Assembly (NCBI RefSeq): GCF_003352005.1
Contig: NZ_CP024848.1
Span: 2,613,001 to 2,677,000, forward strand
Reading direction: 5' to 3'
Length of the DNA: 64,000 nt
From: Oceanobacillus zhaokaii
GTDB lineage: Bacteria; Bacillota; Bacilli; Bacillales; Amphibacillaceae
A program made the translations under genes and the position numbers. The notes beneath the pieces were generated by a model, which worked only from the letters and a program-made list of their open reading frames with translations, ran no database searches and was not told the origin of the DNA. Each line of letters starts with the position of its first letter. Within the stretch, counting starts at the first letter, position 1. This document shows positions 1 to 9,743 of this stretch, piece after piece.

Positions 1-699
1 ATTTTCACTTACCTGCTCTACTTCATAATCATTTGCTTCTTCAAACCATGGTGGTGTTTCCGTTGGCAGGATATATAGTCCATCCGCTTCTTCATGAAAA
101 TAAAAATTAACGTATTCAGCCACAACATCTCGATCAATGAAAACTGAAAAAGCATCCATTAATTCATCTATTGTAGTATAGTTTAATACTCGGTAATTAT
201 CATCTATCGGTTGCACTAGTGTATTCATAAAGCGATCCGTTAGTTCAACAATATTTTGATGTGTAAGTTCTGGGATAGCTTCTTGCTTCTCTGTCTCTTC
301 CTTCTCTACAGTTGAAGCTGTTTCTTTTTTCTCTGTTTCCTCATCTGCTACAGTTAAATTAGGTTCTTGTTGTTCCGTTTCTTCATTGCTGATTACTGAA
401 TCAGGTCCTTGCACTCCCAGGTTCTCATTATCTATCGTTGCAACAGATTCTCCTGGTTCTGTTTTCACATCATCTATTGTTGAATTAACTACGTCTAGCT
501 TTGTTTCTAGACTCTCAATTTTTGAACTGAACTCTTGTTGTGGTTTTGCAACACTACCAAATGTCGAAGTTAGTTGCTGATGATTCTTTGCTTGAACAGG
601 TACAGTATTATAATTGCTTAGAACTAATAGTAACAGAATTACGCCTACACTTAAAACACAAAGCATCCATTTGCTATTTCTTTTTAATTTATGCTTCAT
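1..699 (-). CDS. Secreted or membrane-anchored protein, C-terminus outside the window
   Basis: The minus-strand frame is open from an ATG at 699 to the window edge (233 codons, no stop), so the 3' end is missing. AAGGGG lies just upstream. The N-terminus has basic residues (MKHKLKRNSK) followed by a hydrophobic stretch, which reads as a signal peptide or anchor. Next comes a low-complexity Glu/Thr/Lys-rich linker of about 100 residues, then a more ordered region beginning near ELTHQNIVELTDRFM. I do not recognise the family. The layout of anchor, acidic linker and folded domain suggests an extracytoplasmic protein; no enzymatic motif is visible. Confidence 0.7.
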   Translation of the reverse strand, partial: MKHKLKRNSKWMLCVLSVGVILLLLVLSNYNTVPVQAKNHQQLTSTFGSVAKPQQEFSSKIESLETKLDVVNSTIDDVKTEPGESVATIDNENLGVQGPDSVISNEETEQQEPNLTVADEETEKKETASTVEKEETEKQEAIPELTHQNIVELTDRFMNTLVQPIDDNYRVLNYTTIDELMDAFSVFIDRDVVAEYVNFYFHEEADGLYILPTETPPWFEEANDYEVEQVSEN

Positions 700-802
700 T
701 CTAACATCCCCTTAGGTAAATACTATCTTTATACTATAGTAGACTATTCCTTATTACCATAAAGAGTAAACACGAAATATCGACAAGAACTGCAGTTGAT
801 GC

Positions 803-1123
803 TTATTCGTGATTGTCCAGAGATATCCCCATGCTTTCTATATGTTCCTTTGTTTGTGAATCACCTAATCGATGTATGAGCTGATACGCTTCTAGAAGAT
901 TTGAGTCATATTGATCGTTGGCTTGGTCATGATGATACTCTAGAAATGGAATCTGTGCTCGAATAAATGAATCGAAGCTTGAATCATGCATGTTATCCAT
1001 TTTCCTCCTCAGCTGACTAACCTCCGATGATGTCGCCTGTATTGATAACGCAATATTGTTATTATTTTTCACCTTTGAAATTTCGCCAGTACCTATATTG
1101 ATATAATATGTTTTCTTTTCCAT
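803..1123 (-). CDS. Small conserved Bacillaceae-type protein of unknown function
   Basis: This is a 106-residue cytoplasmic protein starting MEKKTYYINIGTGEIS. I chose ATG 1123 rather than the longer frame because AGGAGG sits 6 nt upstream. It has no signal peptide or membrane segment. The C-terminal half (FLEYHHDQANDQYDS, then HIESMGISL) is charged and looks helical. I recall similar short proteins in Bacillus genomes with the same tyrosine-rich start, but I cannot assign a function. Confidence 0.75.
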   Translation of the reverse strand: MEKKTYYINIGTGEISKVKNNNNIALSIQATSSEVSQLRRKMDNMHDSSFDSFIRAQIPFLEYHHDQANDQYDSNLLEAYQLIHRLGDSQTKEHIESMGISLDNHE

Positions 1124-1212
1124 ACCGCACCTCCTATTCTTAATTTCGGCAACTAGTATGGAAACTATACTTAAGTTGAAAGAGGAGTTCTCAGCCAAAA
1201 ATAATTAACAAT

Positions 1213-1253
1213 AAAACAAGGCACTCGCCTCAAATAAGCGAATGCCTCGTTTT
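1213..1253 (-). terminator. Rho-independent terminator of the MscS-related gene
   Basis: The arms AAAACAAGGCACTCGC and GCGAATGCCTCGTTTT pair around a short loop. A/T tracts on both sides let it work for the minus-strand gene that ends at 1285. Confidence 0.7.
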
Positions 1254-1284
1254 ATAAAAAACTGTTCACGAAAATGATACCTAA

Positions 1285-2901
1285 CTAATTTTCAAGCTTT
1301 CCATTTTCAAGTGATCTTTGAATATTCTTTTCCTCTTTACTTACATTTGAGTTAATACCATTATTATTTATCTTGGGCTCAGGTTTCTTTTCCTTTACAG
1401 AGGTTTCATCAATAGTATGTTCAAATTTACGTAAATACTTGGCTGCAAAGTCTTTTCCTCCTAAACCAAATGCAAGTCCAAATGCTAGGGATAGTCCTCC
1501 TAGAATAAGGATAAACGCAGCGTTAACGATCGATGGTGCGATACCTAGCTGGGTTAACGCCATGAAAACGGATAGCGCGATTATTGCATATTTTGCAAAT
1601 GAAGCTAGCACATTTGCTGACGGTCCAGCAAGGATGTTTCGCAGCACTTTATCAACTACATTCCCCAGAATAAACGCTACACCTAAAATAAGAACTGCAG
1701 CTAAAACCTGAGGTAGATATGCAGTAATGGCAGTGGCAACACCTACTAAGAAATCAAGCTGTACAACATTTAATGCTTGAATCACTAGGAAAAAGACGAT
1801 AACAAACTGTACAACATAACCAACAACATCGGATGGGGTTAATTTATTTGCTGCAAAGCTTTTATTACTTGCTTTTGCAACGAAACGGTCGAACCCTAAT
1901 CTCCCTAAATAGTCTCGTGCAAAGTCTCCAATCAATTTACCTAACCAAATGCCAATAAGTACTAGTGCAATGGCAATTAGTATGTTAGGAATCATTGTTA
2001 TTGCCTTATTTAACATACTGATTGCCGGTTCCGTTATACCAGTTAATTCTAGTTGCTCAAGTGAAGTAATTGTAACTGGAATCATTATAAGGATAAATAC
2101 AAGATTTCCTACAAATGCGGATAGGCTTGTCCCTTCAAATACTTTATCTAATTTCAGTTGCTTCACTAATTTTTCCGTACCTACCGCTAATAGTAGATTT
2201 GTAACAATATCTTTGACAATTTTTGCAACAAACCAACCAACTGCAAAGATTATGGCTGCTGCAATAAATTTAGGGATGAATGCAAGAATTGTTGCTAATA
2301 ATCCACTAAACGGCTCTGCAACGCCTGATATACTAAGCGCATTTAATACAGCTGGAATAAATAATAGCAGAATGAGATAGAAAGCAATCTTACCTAATGT
2401 TTGTGGAATATTACTTACTTGCTCCTCCGTGTTTGCTACTTTAATCTTTCTTAGAAATTGTTGAAGGTTAATTTTCTTGGAACCTTCAATAATTAACCAT
2501 CTAACAGCCGTAGCGAGAATCCATGCTAAAGCAAGAATTAATATCGCTTTTAACACAGCCGGTATAACACTTAAGAATGTTGAAATTAAATTAGAAAGTG
2601 GATTTGCAATCATATCTAGACTCAGAACATTAAAGAACAGAATAAATACGATTAATAGAAGTATGTAATATACAACTTTACTTATTATCTTATTCGCATC
2701 AATTTTCTTCTCACCTTGGTCGACTCGAAACTTGTTAACCAATTTCTCATCAATGCTGGTTTTCTTCAATGCTTTTTCAACTGTATTGGCTATTACTTTT
2801 GCAATAATCCAACCAATAATTAAAACGAGAATTGCAATTACAAGATTTTGTAAACCGTCCATAAAACTTACCGAAAAATATCGATCAAACATATTATTCA
2901 T
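1285..2901 (-). CDS. Multi-helix membrane protein of the mechanosensitive-channel (TM_helix) type
   Basis: This 538-residue integral membrane protein has about ten hydrophobic helices in three or four similar blocks. Each block has the pattern L-hydrophobic-hydrophobic-GWxxAK (for example LIIGWIIAKVIAN and FAVGWFVAKIVKD), typical of the conserved TM helix repeat found in MscS-related proteins. The glycine-rich stretch LAFGLAFGLGGKDFAAKYL near residue 480 resembles the MscS pore-lining and gating segment. The ATG at 2901 has GGGGAGG at good spacing; an upstream in-frame start lacks one. A role in osmotic protection is inferred from family and not shown by neighbours. Confidence 0.8.
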   Translation of the reverse strand: MNNMFDRYFSVSFMDGLQNLVIAILVLIIGWIIAKVIANTVEKALKKTSIDEKLVNKFRVDQGEKKIDANKIISKVVYYILLLIVFILFFNVLSLDMIANPLSNLISTFLSVIPAVLKAILILALAWILATAVRWLIIEGSKKINLQQFLRKIKVANTEEQVSNIPQTLGKIAFYLILLLFIPAVLNALSISGVAEPFSGLLATILAFIPKFIAAAIIFAVGWFVAKIVKDIVTNLLLAVGTEKLVKQLKLDKVFEGTSLSAFVGNLVFILIMIPVTITSLEQLELTGITEPAISMLNKAITMIPNILIAIALVLIGIWLGKLIGDFARDYLGRLGFDRFVAKASNKSFAANKLTPSDVVGYVVQFVIVFFLVIQALNVVQLDFLVGVATAITAYLPQVLAAVLILGVAFILGNVVDKVLRNILAGPSANVLASFAKYAIIALSVFMALTQLGIAPSIVNAAFILILGGLSLAFGLAFGLGGKDFAAKYLRKFEHTIDETSVKEKKPEPKINNNGINSNVSKEEKNIQRSLENGKLEN

Positions 2902-2989
2902 CCAATTTTCCTCCCCATCGTCGTATATCATTCTATATACCTTCCATGGTTTTTTTTAAACCATGAAATGTGATTAGGAGAAAAAAACG

Positions 2990-4432
2990 CTAGTTAATCA
3001 GTTTATTTCGTACAAGCTTATTTGCTGCATTTCTCGGTAAGGCATCAACGAAATGAATTTCCTTTGGCAGCTTATATTTTGCCAAACGTTTTTCAGCAAA
3101 AGCGAGTATTTCTTCACTTGTAACCTCTGAATTTTTCACTATGAAAGCAACTGGAACCGCTCCCCATTGTGCATCCTTTTTGCCTGTAACACCTACTTCT
3201 TTGACCTGCTCCATCGCTGTTAAGACACTCTCGATTTCCGATGGATAAATATTCTCGCCTCCAGAAATAATTAGGTCCTTTCTACGATCCACGACATATA
3301 AGAATCCTTCATCATCCAAATAGCCTAAGTCCCCTGTCGCCAACCATCCATCCTGAATCGACGCTTCATTTGCAGCCTCATTCTTATAGTACCCTTTCGT
3401 CACCATTGGGCCTTTCACTTGAATTTCTCCTACATTCGTTTCGTCTTGATTAACGATCTTTAACTGTGCAGGGAATAGGGCCTTGCCAGCAGAGCCGACT
3501 TTTTCTAATGCATCCTTTGGACTTAGTGTTACAATTTGTGACGCTGTTTCTGTCATTCCATACGACTGGAATACTGGAATTTGTTTGTTCTTTGCTTTTT
3601 CCAATAAAGACTTGGGTGCTGGTCCACCCCCTAACAGCATGCATCTCAGCGTCTTCGGATATCTATTTTCACCTAATAAATCCATTAAACGCTGCACCAT
3701 GACTGTAACAACAGAAACAATAGATATCTTCTTCGTCATGATTGCCTCATGGACAGTTTGCTCGTCGAATTTTTCCAGCAGATAAACAGGCATACCATAT
3801 ATAACACTTTTTATTAAAGTTGATAATCCACTCACATGAAACACTGGCAGCGGAATTAACCATTTATCTTGCTTATCAAGACCTAAATTAAGCGCAGAAC
3901 CGATTGCGCTCCACCAATGATTCCCATATGTATGGACCACACCTTTTGGGAACCCAGTCGTTCCGGATGTATAAATGATCGTGAACGTTGCATTTAAATC
4001 AAGCTCAGTGCTAAGCATTACCTCTTTTTCCTCGTATGCTTCAATTTCTGAGAAGGAAAAGATTTTCTCTGCATTGAAAGCAGCCTTCTCTTCCTCATTA
4101 AGCTGACTTGCAGTAAGGAGATGGGTTACTTCTGCATTCTCTAATTGATAGTTAATTTCTTCTGTCGTTAACCGAGTATTCAATAAAACGCCAACTGCAT
4201 CTAAGTAACTAAGGGCATGAATTGCCGTAATCATCATAAGGTTGTTAGTCGATAGAATTCCAACATGCATACCTTTAGAAACCCCAATCTCTGCTAGCTT
4301 TCTAGCAAAACGCTGACTATTATCTTTTAATTCACTAAAGGTAAGTTTTTTGCCATTTTGCATTTCAACGGAAATTCCATCTGGATTTATGTCAGCCTGT
4401 TTGGTTAACCAATGTGGTATTGATTCTGTCAT
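2990..4432 (-). CDS. menE: 2-succinylbenzoate--CoA ligase MenE
   Basis: MenE activates o-succinylbenzoate with ATP and CoA, the step before naphthoate ring closure in menaquinone synthesis. This 480-residue ANL-superfamily enzyme has the adenylation P-loop (TIIYTSGTTGFPKGV), the A5-type motif QSYGMTETASQ, the hinge region around TGDLGYLDDEGFLY and DRRKDLIISGGENIYP, and the C-terminal catalytic lysine region (PRNAANKLVRNKL). It is the last gene of the men cluster and is separated from menB by a strong hairpin, so it may be expressed at a lower level. AAAGGA precedes the ATG. Confidence 0.95.
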   Translation of the reverse strand: MTESIPHWLTKQADINPDGISVEMQNGKKLTFSELKDNSQRFARKLAEIGVSKGMHVGILSTNNLMMITAIHALSYLDAVGVLLNTRLTTEEINYQLENAEVTHLLTASQLNEEEKAAFNAEKIFSFSEIEAYEEKEVMLSTELDLNATFTIIYTSGTTGFPKGVVHTYGNHWWSAIGSALNLGLDKQDKWLIPLPVFHVSGLSTLIKSVIYGMPVYLLEKFDEQTVHEAIMTKKISIVSVVTVMVQRLMDLLGENRYPKTLRCMLLGGGPAPKSLLEKAKNKQIPVFQSYGMTETASQIVTLSPKDALEKVGSAGKALFPAQLKIVNQDETNVGEIQVKGPMVTKGYYKNEAANEASIQDGWLATGDLGYLDDEGFLYVVDRRKDLIISGGENIYPSEIESVLTAMEQVKEVGVTGKKDAQWGAVPVAFIVKNSEVTSEEILAFAEKRLAKYKLPKEIHFVDALPRNAANKLVRNKLIN

Positions 4433-4508
4433 ATGTATGATTTCCTTTCATTTTAGAATCTCAAGCAGTAATTGTAAATACCTATTCATTAGGTATACTT
4501 ACATAAGC

Positions 4509-4539
4509 AAAAACCTTTGCTTTTACAGCAAAGGTTTTT
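4509..4539 (-). terminator. Terminator or attenuator hairpin between menB and menE
   Basis: AAAAACCTTTGC and GCAAAGGTTTTT form a 12-bp perfect stem with a T run on the minus strand. It lies 25 nt after the menB stop and about 75 nt before the menE start, so it should end most menB transcripts. Confidence 0.8.
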
Positions 4540-4563
4540 ACTTCATGCATCATTAAATATGAA

Positions 4564-5382
4564 TTAAGGAAAACGCGGGAACTGTTTGAAGTTTGGCTTT
4601 CTCTTTTCTTTGAAGGCGTCTCTTCCTTCTTTCGCTTCATCAGTTGTATAGTATAGCAAGGTTGCATCTCCGCCAAGCTGCTGTAATCCTGCTAAACCGT
4701 CTGTATCTGCATTGAATGATGCTTTTAGGAAGCGAAGTGCCGTTGGTGATTTTTCTAGAATTTCTTCACACCACTGCAAGGTTTCTTCTTCAAGTTTTTC
4801 AAGTGGAACAACTTTATTTACCATACCCATTTCATATGCTTCTTCCGCATTATATTGACGGCAAAGGTACCAGATTTCACGAGCACGCTTATGACCAACC
4901 ATACGTGCAAGGTATCCTGCACCATATCCAGCGTCAAAGCTGCCCACTTTTGGTCCTGTTTGACCGAAGATTGCATTATCCGATGCAATCGTCAAATCAC
5001 AGACAACATGCAGCACATGTCCCCCACCGATTGCATAACCATTTACCATAGCAATAACCGGTTTTGGAATCGTGCGGATTAAACGTTGTAAATCAAGTAC
5101 GTTTAAGCGTGGAATATTGTCACTGCCAACATATCCTCCATTCCCACGTACACTTTGGTCACCACCAGAACAGAATGCTTTATCTCCAGCACCCGTTAAA
5201 ATAATGACACCGATAGAGGAGTCATCACGAGCATCTGCAAACGCATCTATCATTTCATTTACTGTTAATGGTGTAAACGCATTACGCTTATGTTCACGGT
5301 TGATTGTAACCTTCGCAACACCATCATACTTTTCATAAAAAATTTCTTCGTATTTCTTTGCTTCTTCCCATTGTACAGCCAT
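4564..5382 (-). CDS. menB: 1,4-dihydroxy-2-naphthoyl-CoA synthase MenB
   Basis: MenB is the crotonase-fold enzyme that cyclises o-succinylbenzoyl-CoA to 1,4-dihydroxy-2-naphthoyl-CoA. The 272 residues match the usual family length. Visible motifs are the substrate/oxyanion region ([15 protein letters not shown], then [14 protein letters not shown]) and [20 protein letters not shown], with the conserved C-terminal [17 protein letters not shown] precedes the ATG at good spacing. It follows menH with a gap of about 60 nt. Confidence 0.97.
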   Translation of the reverse strand: MAVQWEEAKKYEEIFYEKYDGVAKVTINREHKRNAFTPLTVNEMIDAFADARDDSSIGVIILTGAGDKAFCSGGDQSVRGNGGYVGSDNIPRLNVLDLQRLIRTIPKPVIAMVNGYAIGGGHVLHVVCDLTIASDNAIFGQTGPKVGSFDAGYGAGYLARMVGHKRAREIWYLCRQYNAEEAYEMGMVNKVVPLEKLEEETLQWCEEILEKSPTALRFLKASFNADTDGLAGLQQLGGDATLLYYTTDEAKEGRDAFKEKRKPNFKQFPRFP

Positions 5383-5443
5383 ACTATTCCTCCTAATATT
5401 GACACTATGTAACGATGTTTCGGGTAAAAAATCACCCTTGCTA

Positions 5444-6244
5444 TTACTTTTTCATGATAAACTCACTTACTAGTGTACCAAAAATCGCTGGTTTTTCAAT
5501 GTGGATTGCATGCCCAGCTTTTTCTACAATAACTACCTCACTTTTTTCCAGGCTATTTCTCATTTTTTTATTAATTGCTGCAAACTTTGGATCAAGTTCT
5601 CCTGCCATTAATAAAACTGGCCGTTTGAACAAGTGTAATTTTTCCCACCATGACGGCTGTTTTCCTGTGCCCATAAAGCGAAGCGAGTCTGCTAATCCTT
5701 GTTCAGTTTGAGATAGTCTCTCTTTCCGAATCGTCTGTTGAACATGAGTCGGCAAGAATTTTTGGGTCTGGAATAACGGAATATCCTGCCAAAAGTCAAT
5801 AAAGGAAACAAGTCCATCTTGTTTAATCTTCTTTGCTAGCAGTTCATCCTTTTCGATTCGCATCTTTCGCTCATCTGCTGTCATTAATCCAGGTGATGCA
5901 CTTTCTAAAATCAATTTTTCTATCAGTTCCGGATAGAGCATCGCTAAAGAAAGTGCCGTTCTGCCTCCCATTGAATAGCCAAGCAAATGAATGGAATCCA
6001 GCCGTAAAAATTGTAATAACTGTGATAAATCATGACAGCAGGCTTCCATCGTTATCGGTTCCTTTGTTTCGGTATTACCGTGACCTGGTAAGTCGATGGC
6101 TATAATTTGAAGCTTATCTTTCTGCTCGTCAATAAACTGCTGCCATGTTGCAGTACTGCCGGTAAAACCATGTAATAAAACGACTGGAATCCCCTCACCA
6201 TGAATCTCATACCAATAGCTTGCCGTTTTTGTTTGATAATACAA
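5444..6244 (-). CDS. menH: Putative 2-succinyl-6-hydroxy-2,4-cyclohexadiene-1-carboxylate synthase MenH
   Basis: MenH eliminates pyruvate from SEPHCHC during menaquinone synthesis. This 266-residue alpha/beta hydrolase has the oxyanion motif LLHGFTGS (about residues 23-30), the nucleophile elbow GYSMGG (Ser91), an acid region near GELDPKF, and the catalytic His in [11 protein letters not shown]. The start is a TTG at 6244 with AAGGA upstream, only 4 nt after the menD stop, indicating coupled translation. Assignment from a generic hydrolase to MenH rests mainly on its position between menD and menB. Confidence 0.92.
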   Translation of the reverse strand: MYYQTKTASYWYEIHGEGIPVVLLHGFTGSTATWQQFIDEQKDKLQIIAIDLPGHGNTETKEPITMEACCHDLSQLLQFLRLDSIHLLGYSMGGRTALSLAMLYPELIEKLILESASPGLMTADERKMRIEKDELLAKKIKQDGLVSFIDFWQDIPLFQTQKFLPTHVQQTIRKERLSQTEQGLADSLRFMGTGKQPSWWEKLHLFKRPVLLMAGELDPKFAAINKKMRNSLEKSEVVIVEKAGHAIHIEKPAIFGTLVSEFIMKK

Positions 6245-6248
6245 TGAA

Positions 6249-8000
6249 TTATTCCTTGCCTTTCAGAATTTCTTGTTCAATCGCCAACCATTTCCCTCGA
6301 TGCCAGTCAACATTATCTGTGCGATCTGTTTGAATTTCAATCACATGTAAGCCATTTTCCTGATAGCTCTTCTTAAGCAATTCTTTCAGTTCTGCTTCTG
6401 TCTTAGCAAGAATATATTTCCCACCATACATATTCACAGCATGCTTGAAGTCGATATTCAGCGGCGTGCCAAATAATGCTTCGAAATGCTTTTTATCATT
6501 TGCCTGTGAGAGGAATGAGAAGATTCCTCCTCCATTATTGTTGATTAATAATATTGTAACATTTAATTGATAATGTTTGGCAGCCAGTAACCCATTCATA
6601 TCATGGAAAAACGACAAGTCACCACTAACAATAGTCACTGGATTCCCTGCTGTTGCAGCTCCAATACCGCTTGAAAGGAGACCATCGATTCCGTTGGCCC
6701 CACGATTTGCAAGTACTGTAAATGACTTGTCCGTCGTTAGCATAAACGTGTCAAAATCACGAATTGGCATACTGTTGGCAACATATACGCTACTACTTTC
6801 TGGAGTAACATCTACAAGTGCTCGTACAGCTTCTCCCTCAGTAATCTTATCCTCGACATCGGCCAGCAAATGTTTTTTAGCGATATGATTCATATCCTGC
6901 CAAGCTTGTAGCCATTTCTCATCGAACCCAATTTCTGGAGATTGTGAGAGTAAATCCTTACACAATGATACTGCATCAGCGAAAATAAACTCTGTAATAT
7001 TACCTGTTGGTTCACGGTATCCAGCACTATTTTCAATCGTAAATTGCATTACATCCTTATTCTCTTTAAGGTAGAAAAGATACGCCTTAGATACAGGCAT
7101 CGCACCAAATCGAATAATGAATTCTGGTTTTAACTGCTTGCGTATCGTTGCATTTCTTAAAAAGGCATCATAGCTTTCAATGATATTATTTTTATCATGC
7201 TTACCTGATCGGACCTGTGATAATGGATCTGCCAAAATAGGCAGCCCCCATTTTGCTGCAAGTGCAGTGATTGCGTCTGCAAAATCATCATCTACTTGCG
7301 GGCCACAGACGATAACACCTTTTTTCTTCGACTGTAATTTTTCAATGAGTAATTGTATTTGTGTTGTTGTGAGTCGTTTTCTTCCATCTAGTGATTCTTG
7401 ATAAATTCGTTCATAATTACCGTAACCTGTTGGCTCCCAAATCGCTTCTAATGAGAAGTCAGGATTAAGTGGTTCACGGAGTGGAAAATTAAGATGGACT
7501 GGACCCGGATTTCCTTCCTGTGCGATATAAACAGCATGTGCAGCCTTATTCCGCACATAGTTTAACATTTCAGGTGTTCCTTCAGGTAGCGCCATCTCAT
7601 GAAATTCTTTTACGTAATCACCATAAAGCTTCACTTGCTCAATCGCCTGTGGTGCACCCACACCACGTAATTCATGAGGACGATCAGCAGTGATTACAAT
7701 TAATGGCACCCTGCTATAATGTGATTCTACTATCGCAGGAAAATAATTTGCTGCTGCAGTACCGGAAGTACATATAAGTGCAACCGCCTGTTTCGTTTGT
7801 TTTGCAATTCCCAATGCAAAAAATGCCGCTGAACGTTCGTCAATAATGACCCATTCCTTTATTGAGGGATGTTCTGTAAATGTTAATGCAAGCGGAGTCG
7901 ACCTAGAGCCTGGTGAGATCACTACATCTGTTATTCCACTTTTAACGAGTTCATCAACAAAATTAGCTGTATATCTCGTTAGTATTTCAGTATGTTCCAT
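6249..8000 (-). CDS. menD: 2-succinyl-5-enolpyruvyl-6-hydroxy-3-cyclohexene-1-carboxylate synthase MenD
   Basis: This thiamine-diphosphate enzyme joins 2-oxoglutarate to isochorismate, the first committed menaquinone step. It has 583 residues. The N-terminal part has VISPGSRSTPLALTF and the cofactor glutamate region DERSAAFFALG; the C-terminal part has the ThDP/metal motif SGDLSFFHDMNGLL with NNNGGGIFSFL. It overlaps the men operon closely: the start lies just after the menF stop and its ribosome binding site (GGGGG) falls in the menF end. Confidence 0.97.
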   Translation of the reverse strand: MEHTEILTRYTANFVDELVKSGITDVVISPGSRSTPLALTFTEHPSIKEWVIIDERSAAFFALGIAKQTKQAVALICTSGTAAANYFPAIVESHYSRVPLIVITADRPHELRGVGAPQAIEQVKLYGDYVKEFHEMALPEGTPEMLNYVRNKAAHAVYIAQEGNPGPVHLNFPLREPLNPDFSLEAIWEPTGYGNYERIYQESLDGRKRLTTTQIQLLIEKLQSKKKGVIVCGPQVDDDFADAITALAAKWGLPILADPLSQVRSGKHDKNNIIESYDAFLRNATIRKQLKPEFIIRFGAMPVSKAYLFYLKENKDVMQFTIENSAGYREPTGNITEFIFADAVSLCKDLLSQSPEIGFDEKWLQAWQDMNHIAKKHLLADVEDKITEGEAVRALVDVTPESSSVYVANSMPIRDFDTFMLTTDKSFTVLANRGANGIDGLLSSGIGAATAGNPVTIVSGDLSFFHDMNGLLAAKHYQLNVTILLINNNGGGIFSFLSQANDKKHFEALFGTPLNIDFKHAVNMYGGKYILAKTEAELKELLKKSYQENGLHVIEIQTDRTDNVDWHRGKWLAIEQEILKGKE

Positions 8001-8004
8001 TCCT

Positions 8005-9390
8005 TTATCCCCCTAAAACTGATAGCATTGGCATCAACTTAATGTTCGTTTCTTCATATTCTGCTTCAGGATTTGAATCCTTCACAACCCCGCAGCCTGC
8101 AAATAAGGATGCCATATCACCATGAATTAATCCGGAGCGTATAGCCACTGCGAATTCTCCGTTTTGATTACTATCCAACCATCCTATCGGCGCTCCGTAC
8201 CAACCTCGGTCGAGCAATTCATTTTCTCTAATGAATGCGAGTGACTCGTCGCGCGGAGTTCCACCTACGGCAGGTGTTGGATGTAACTGCTCAATAATAT
8301 CAAAAATACTGTGTCCTGCCTTCAGCTTGGCTGTAACAGGTGTGTATAAATGTTGTAAATTTTTCAGTGGATAAACGATTGGTTCACCTGGAATCACGAG
8401 GTCTGTGCAATAATCCTTGATTGCCAGCTTAATCATTTGCACTACAAAGTCATGTTCTTGGCGATTCTTTTGATCATGCAAGAGCCCATAGCTGATTCGT
8501 TCATCCTCTGCTTTTGTCTTACCTCTCGGTGCTGTTCCAGCCAGACATGTTGAAAGAAGCCTGTCCTGCTCTACTTTTACTAATCTTTCTGGTGTAGCAC
8601 CAATAAAACAATGACTATTCTTTTCAAATGCAAAGATATAACTATTTGCTTGCGTGTCCAAAAGCTTATCTATTATAACACTGCTTTCCGGCTGCTTATC
8701 AAAAGATAAACGTACTTCACGCGCCAAAACAATTTTCTCTGCCTTCTTGTTACGAATTTCACTTGTTGCGACACGGACACTTTCTTTCCAACCTTCAGGA
8801 TCAATTTCCACCTTTTTTTCTATCGAAAATGATTCTGCTTCAACTTGACTTGCTTGAAAAAGTGTTTGCTCGATTTGGCGAATTGTTGCTGCCAATTGGC
8901 TTGGATGATCATTCTTTTTCACGAAAACATTAATCGTATAATAGGATTCCCCTTGATAATTCGTTAATTGAAACTCAGGAATCGTAAATTGGCTTGGTTT
9001 AAAATGCTTCCATAATTCGGTTGTTTCCTTCTTTGGATCAAAGGACATGCCACCGAGTGCAATTACTCCAGTACCAGGCAGCTGATAAGGGTTATGAATA
9101 GTTGCCTGCTTTAATAAATTATCCCATTGCTGCTTCGTTTCTTTGAACCTCGACTGATCAGCAATAATCTCATATGCTTCTCCAATCCCAACTAAAAACA
9201 AACTTCGGTTTGAGTTTGTCCAAAACGTTCGATTCCTACCCATATATCTAGCCCGTCTATAAAAATCCAGGGCATCTATCGTTTGTATTTTCTTTGTAAT
9301 ACTAACAAGTTGGGCATCTTCATTGTTATGCAATCCTTGGATTACCTTAGCGAACAATGCTTCAGCCTGTACTTCCTTTATATCAATCAT
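8005..9390 (-). CDS. menF: Isochorismate synthase MenF
   Basis: MenF converts chorismate to isochorismate. It is a chorismate-binding-family enzyme of 461 residues from the ATG at 9390, which has GGAGG nine bases upstream; a longer in-frame extension lacks such a site and is 26 residues beyond the usual N-terminus. Family motifs are KIVLAREV, FIGATPERLV, CLAGTAPRGKT, LHPTPAVGGTP and GWYGAPIGW, with the C-terminal AGCGVV-SNPEAEYEETNIK. It is the first gene of the minus-strand men operon. Its upstream leader contains two copies of the interspersed two-hairpin repeat. Confidence 0.95.
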   Translation of the reverse strand: MIDIKEVQAEALFAKVIQGLHNNEDAQLVSITKKIQTIDALDFYRRARYMGRNRTFWTNSNRSLFLVGIGEAYEIIADQSRFKETKQQWDNLLKQATIHNPYQLPGTGVIALGGMSFDPKKETTELWKHFKPSQFTIPEFQLTNYQGESYYTINVFVKKNDHPSQLAATIRQIEQTLFQASQVEAESFSIEKKVEIDPEGWKESVRVATSEIRNKKAEKIVLAREVRLSFDKQPESSVIIDKLLDTQANSYIFAFEKNSHCFIGATPERLVKVEQDRLLSTCLAGTAPRGKTKAEDERISYGLLHDQKNRQEHDFVVQMIKLAIKDYCTDLVIPGEPIVYPLKNLQHLYTPVTAKLKAGHSIFDIIEQLHPTPAVGGTPRDESLAFIRENELLDRGWYGAPIGWLDSNQNGEFAVAIRSGLIHGDMASLFAGCGVVKDSNPEAEYEETNIKLMPMLSVLGG

Positions 9391-9418
9391 TTGAGTAAAC
9401 CTCCGTAATATACAATGA

Positions 9419-9505
9419 CTAGAAAACTGAACTGCCGCCTGAGTCTTTGGCGGCCTCCTTCGTTTCACTAGTGCAGTGAGAAAGTTTATAAGCTTTCTTA
9501 TCTGA
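9419..9505. repeat. Interspersed two-hairpin repeat, copy 1
   Basis: The copy starts CTAGAAAACT. Its first stem is GCCGCC/GGCGGC around TGAGTCTTT, and its second is GAGAAAG...CTTTCTTATC. It has the same layout as the copies at 9506, 22038, 25226 and 36061. It lies in the menF leader and abuts copy 2. Confidence 0.7.
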
Positions 9506-9606
9506 TTAGAAAACTAAGGTATTTTACTAAGCTTTTAAGTGGATTACCTTAGTTGCACTTATGCAGAAAGAAAAGAAATAGGCATATACTTTCTTTACTG
9601 TCAAAA
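9506..9606. repeat. Interspersed two-hairpin repeat, copy 2 (tandem with copy 1)
   Basis: TTAGAAAACTAAGGTA opens the copy and TACCTTAGTT closes its first stem, so both sides have changed relative to copy 1 while pairing is kept. ACTTATGCAGAAAG and CTTTCTTTACTG form the second stem. Confidence 0.7.
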
Positions 9607-9676
9607 AACGTCCATACTCATTTTATGCTCTTTTACTAAGATTCTCAAGAAAAGCCTCTACATTTCTAACGAAAGA

Positions 9677-9705
9677 TTGACACTATCCCTTAATTTGCCT
9701 AAAAT
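9677..9705 (+). promoter_or_regulatory. Sigma-A-type promoter of menA
   Basis: TTGACA (9677-9682), a 17-nt spacer and TAAAAT (9700-9705). The site lies about 40 nt upstream of the menA start. Confidence 0.75.
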
Positions 9706-9743
9706 TAGAGTGGATTTAAAGAAAATTCAGGGGGAAGACATCC

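Noticed and set aside
2948..2970. Short palindrome CATGGTTT...AAACCATG after menE
   Set aside because: It could be a weak terminator for menE, but the stem is only 8 bp of A/T-rich pairs; not listed as a feature.
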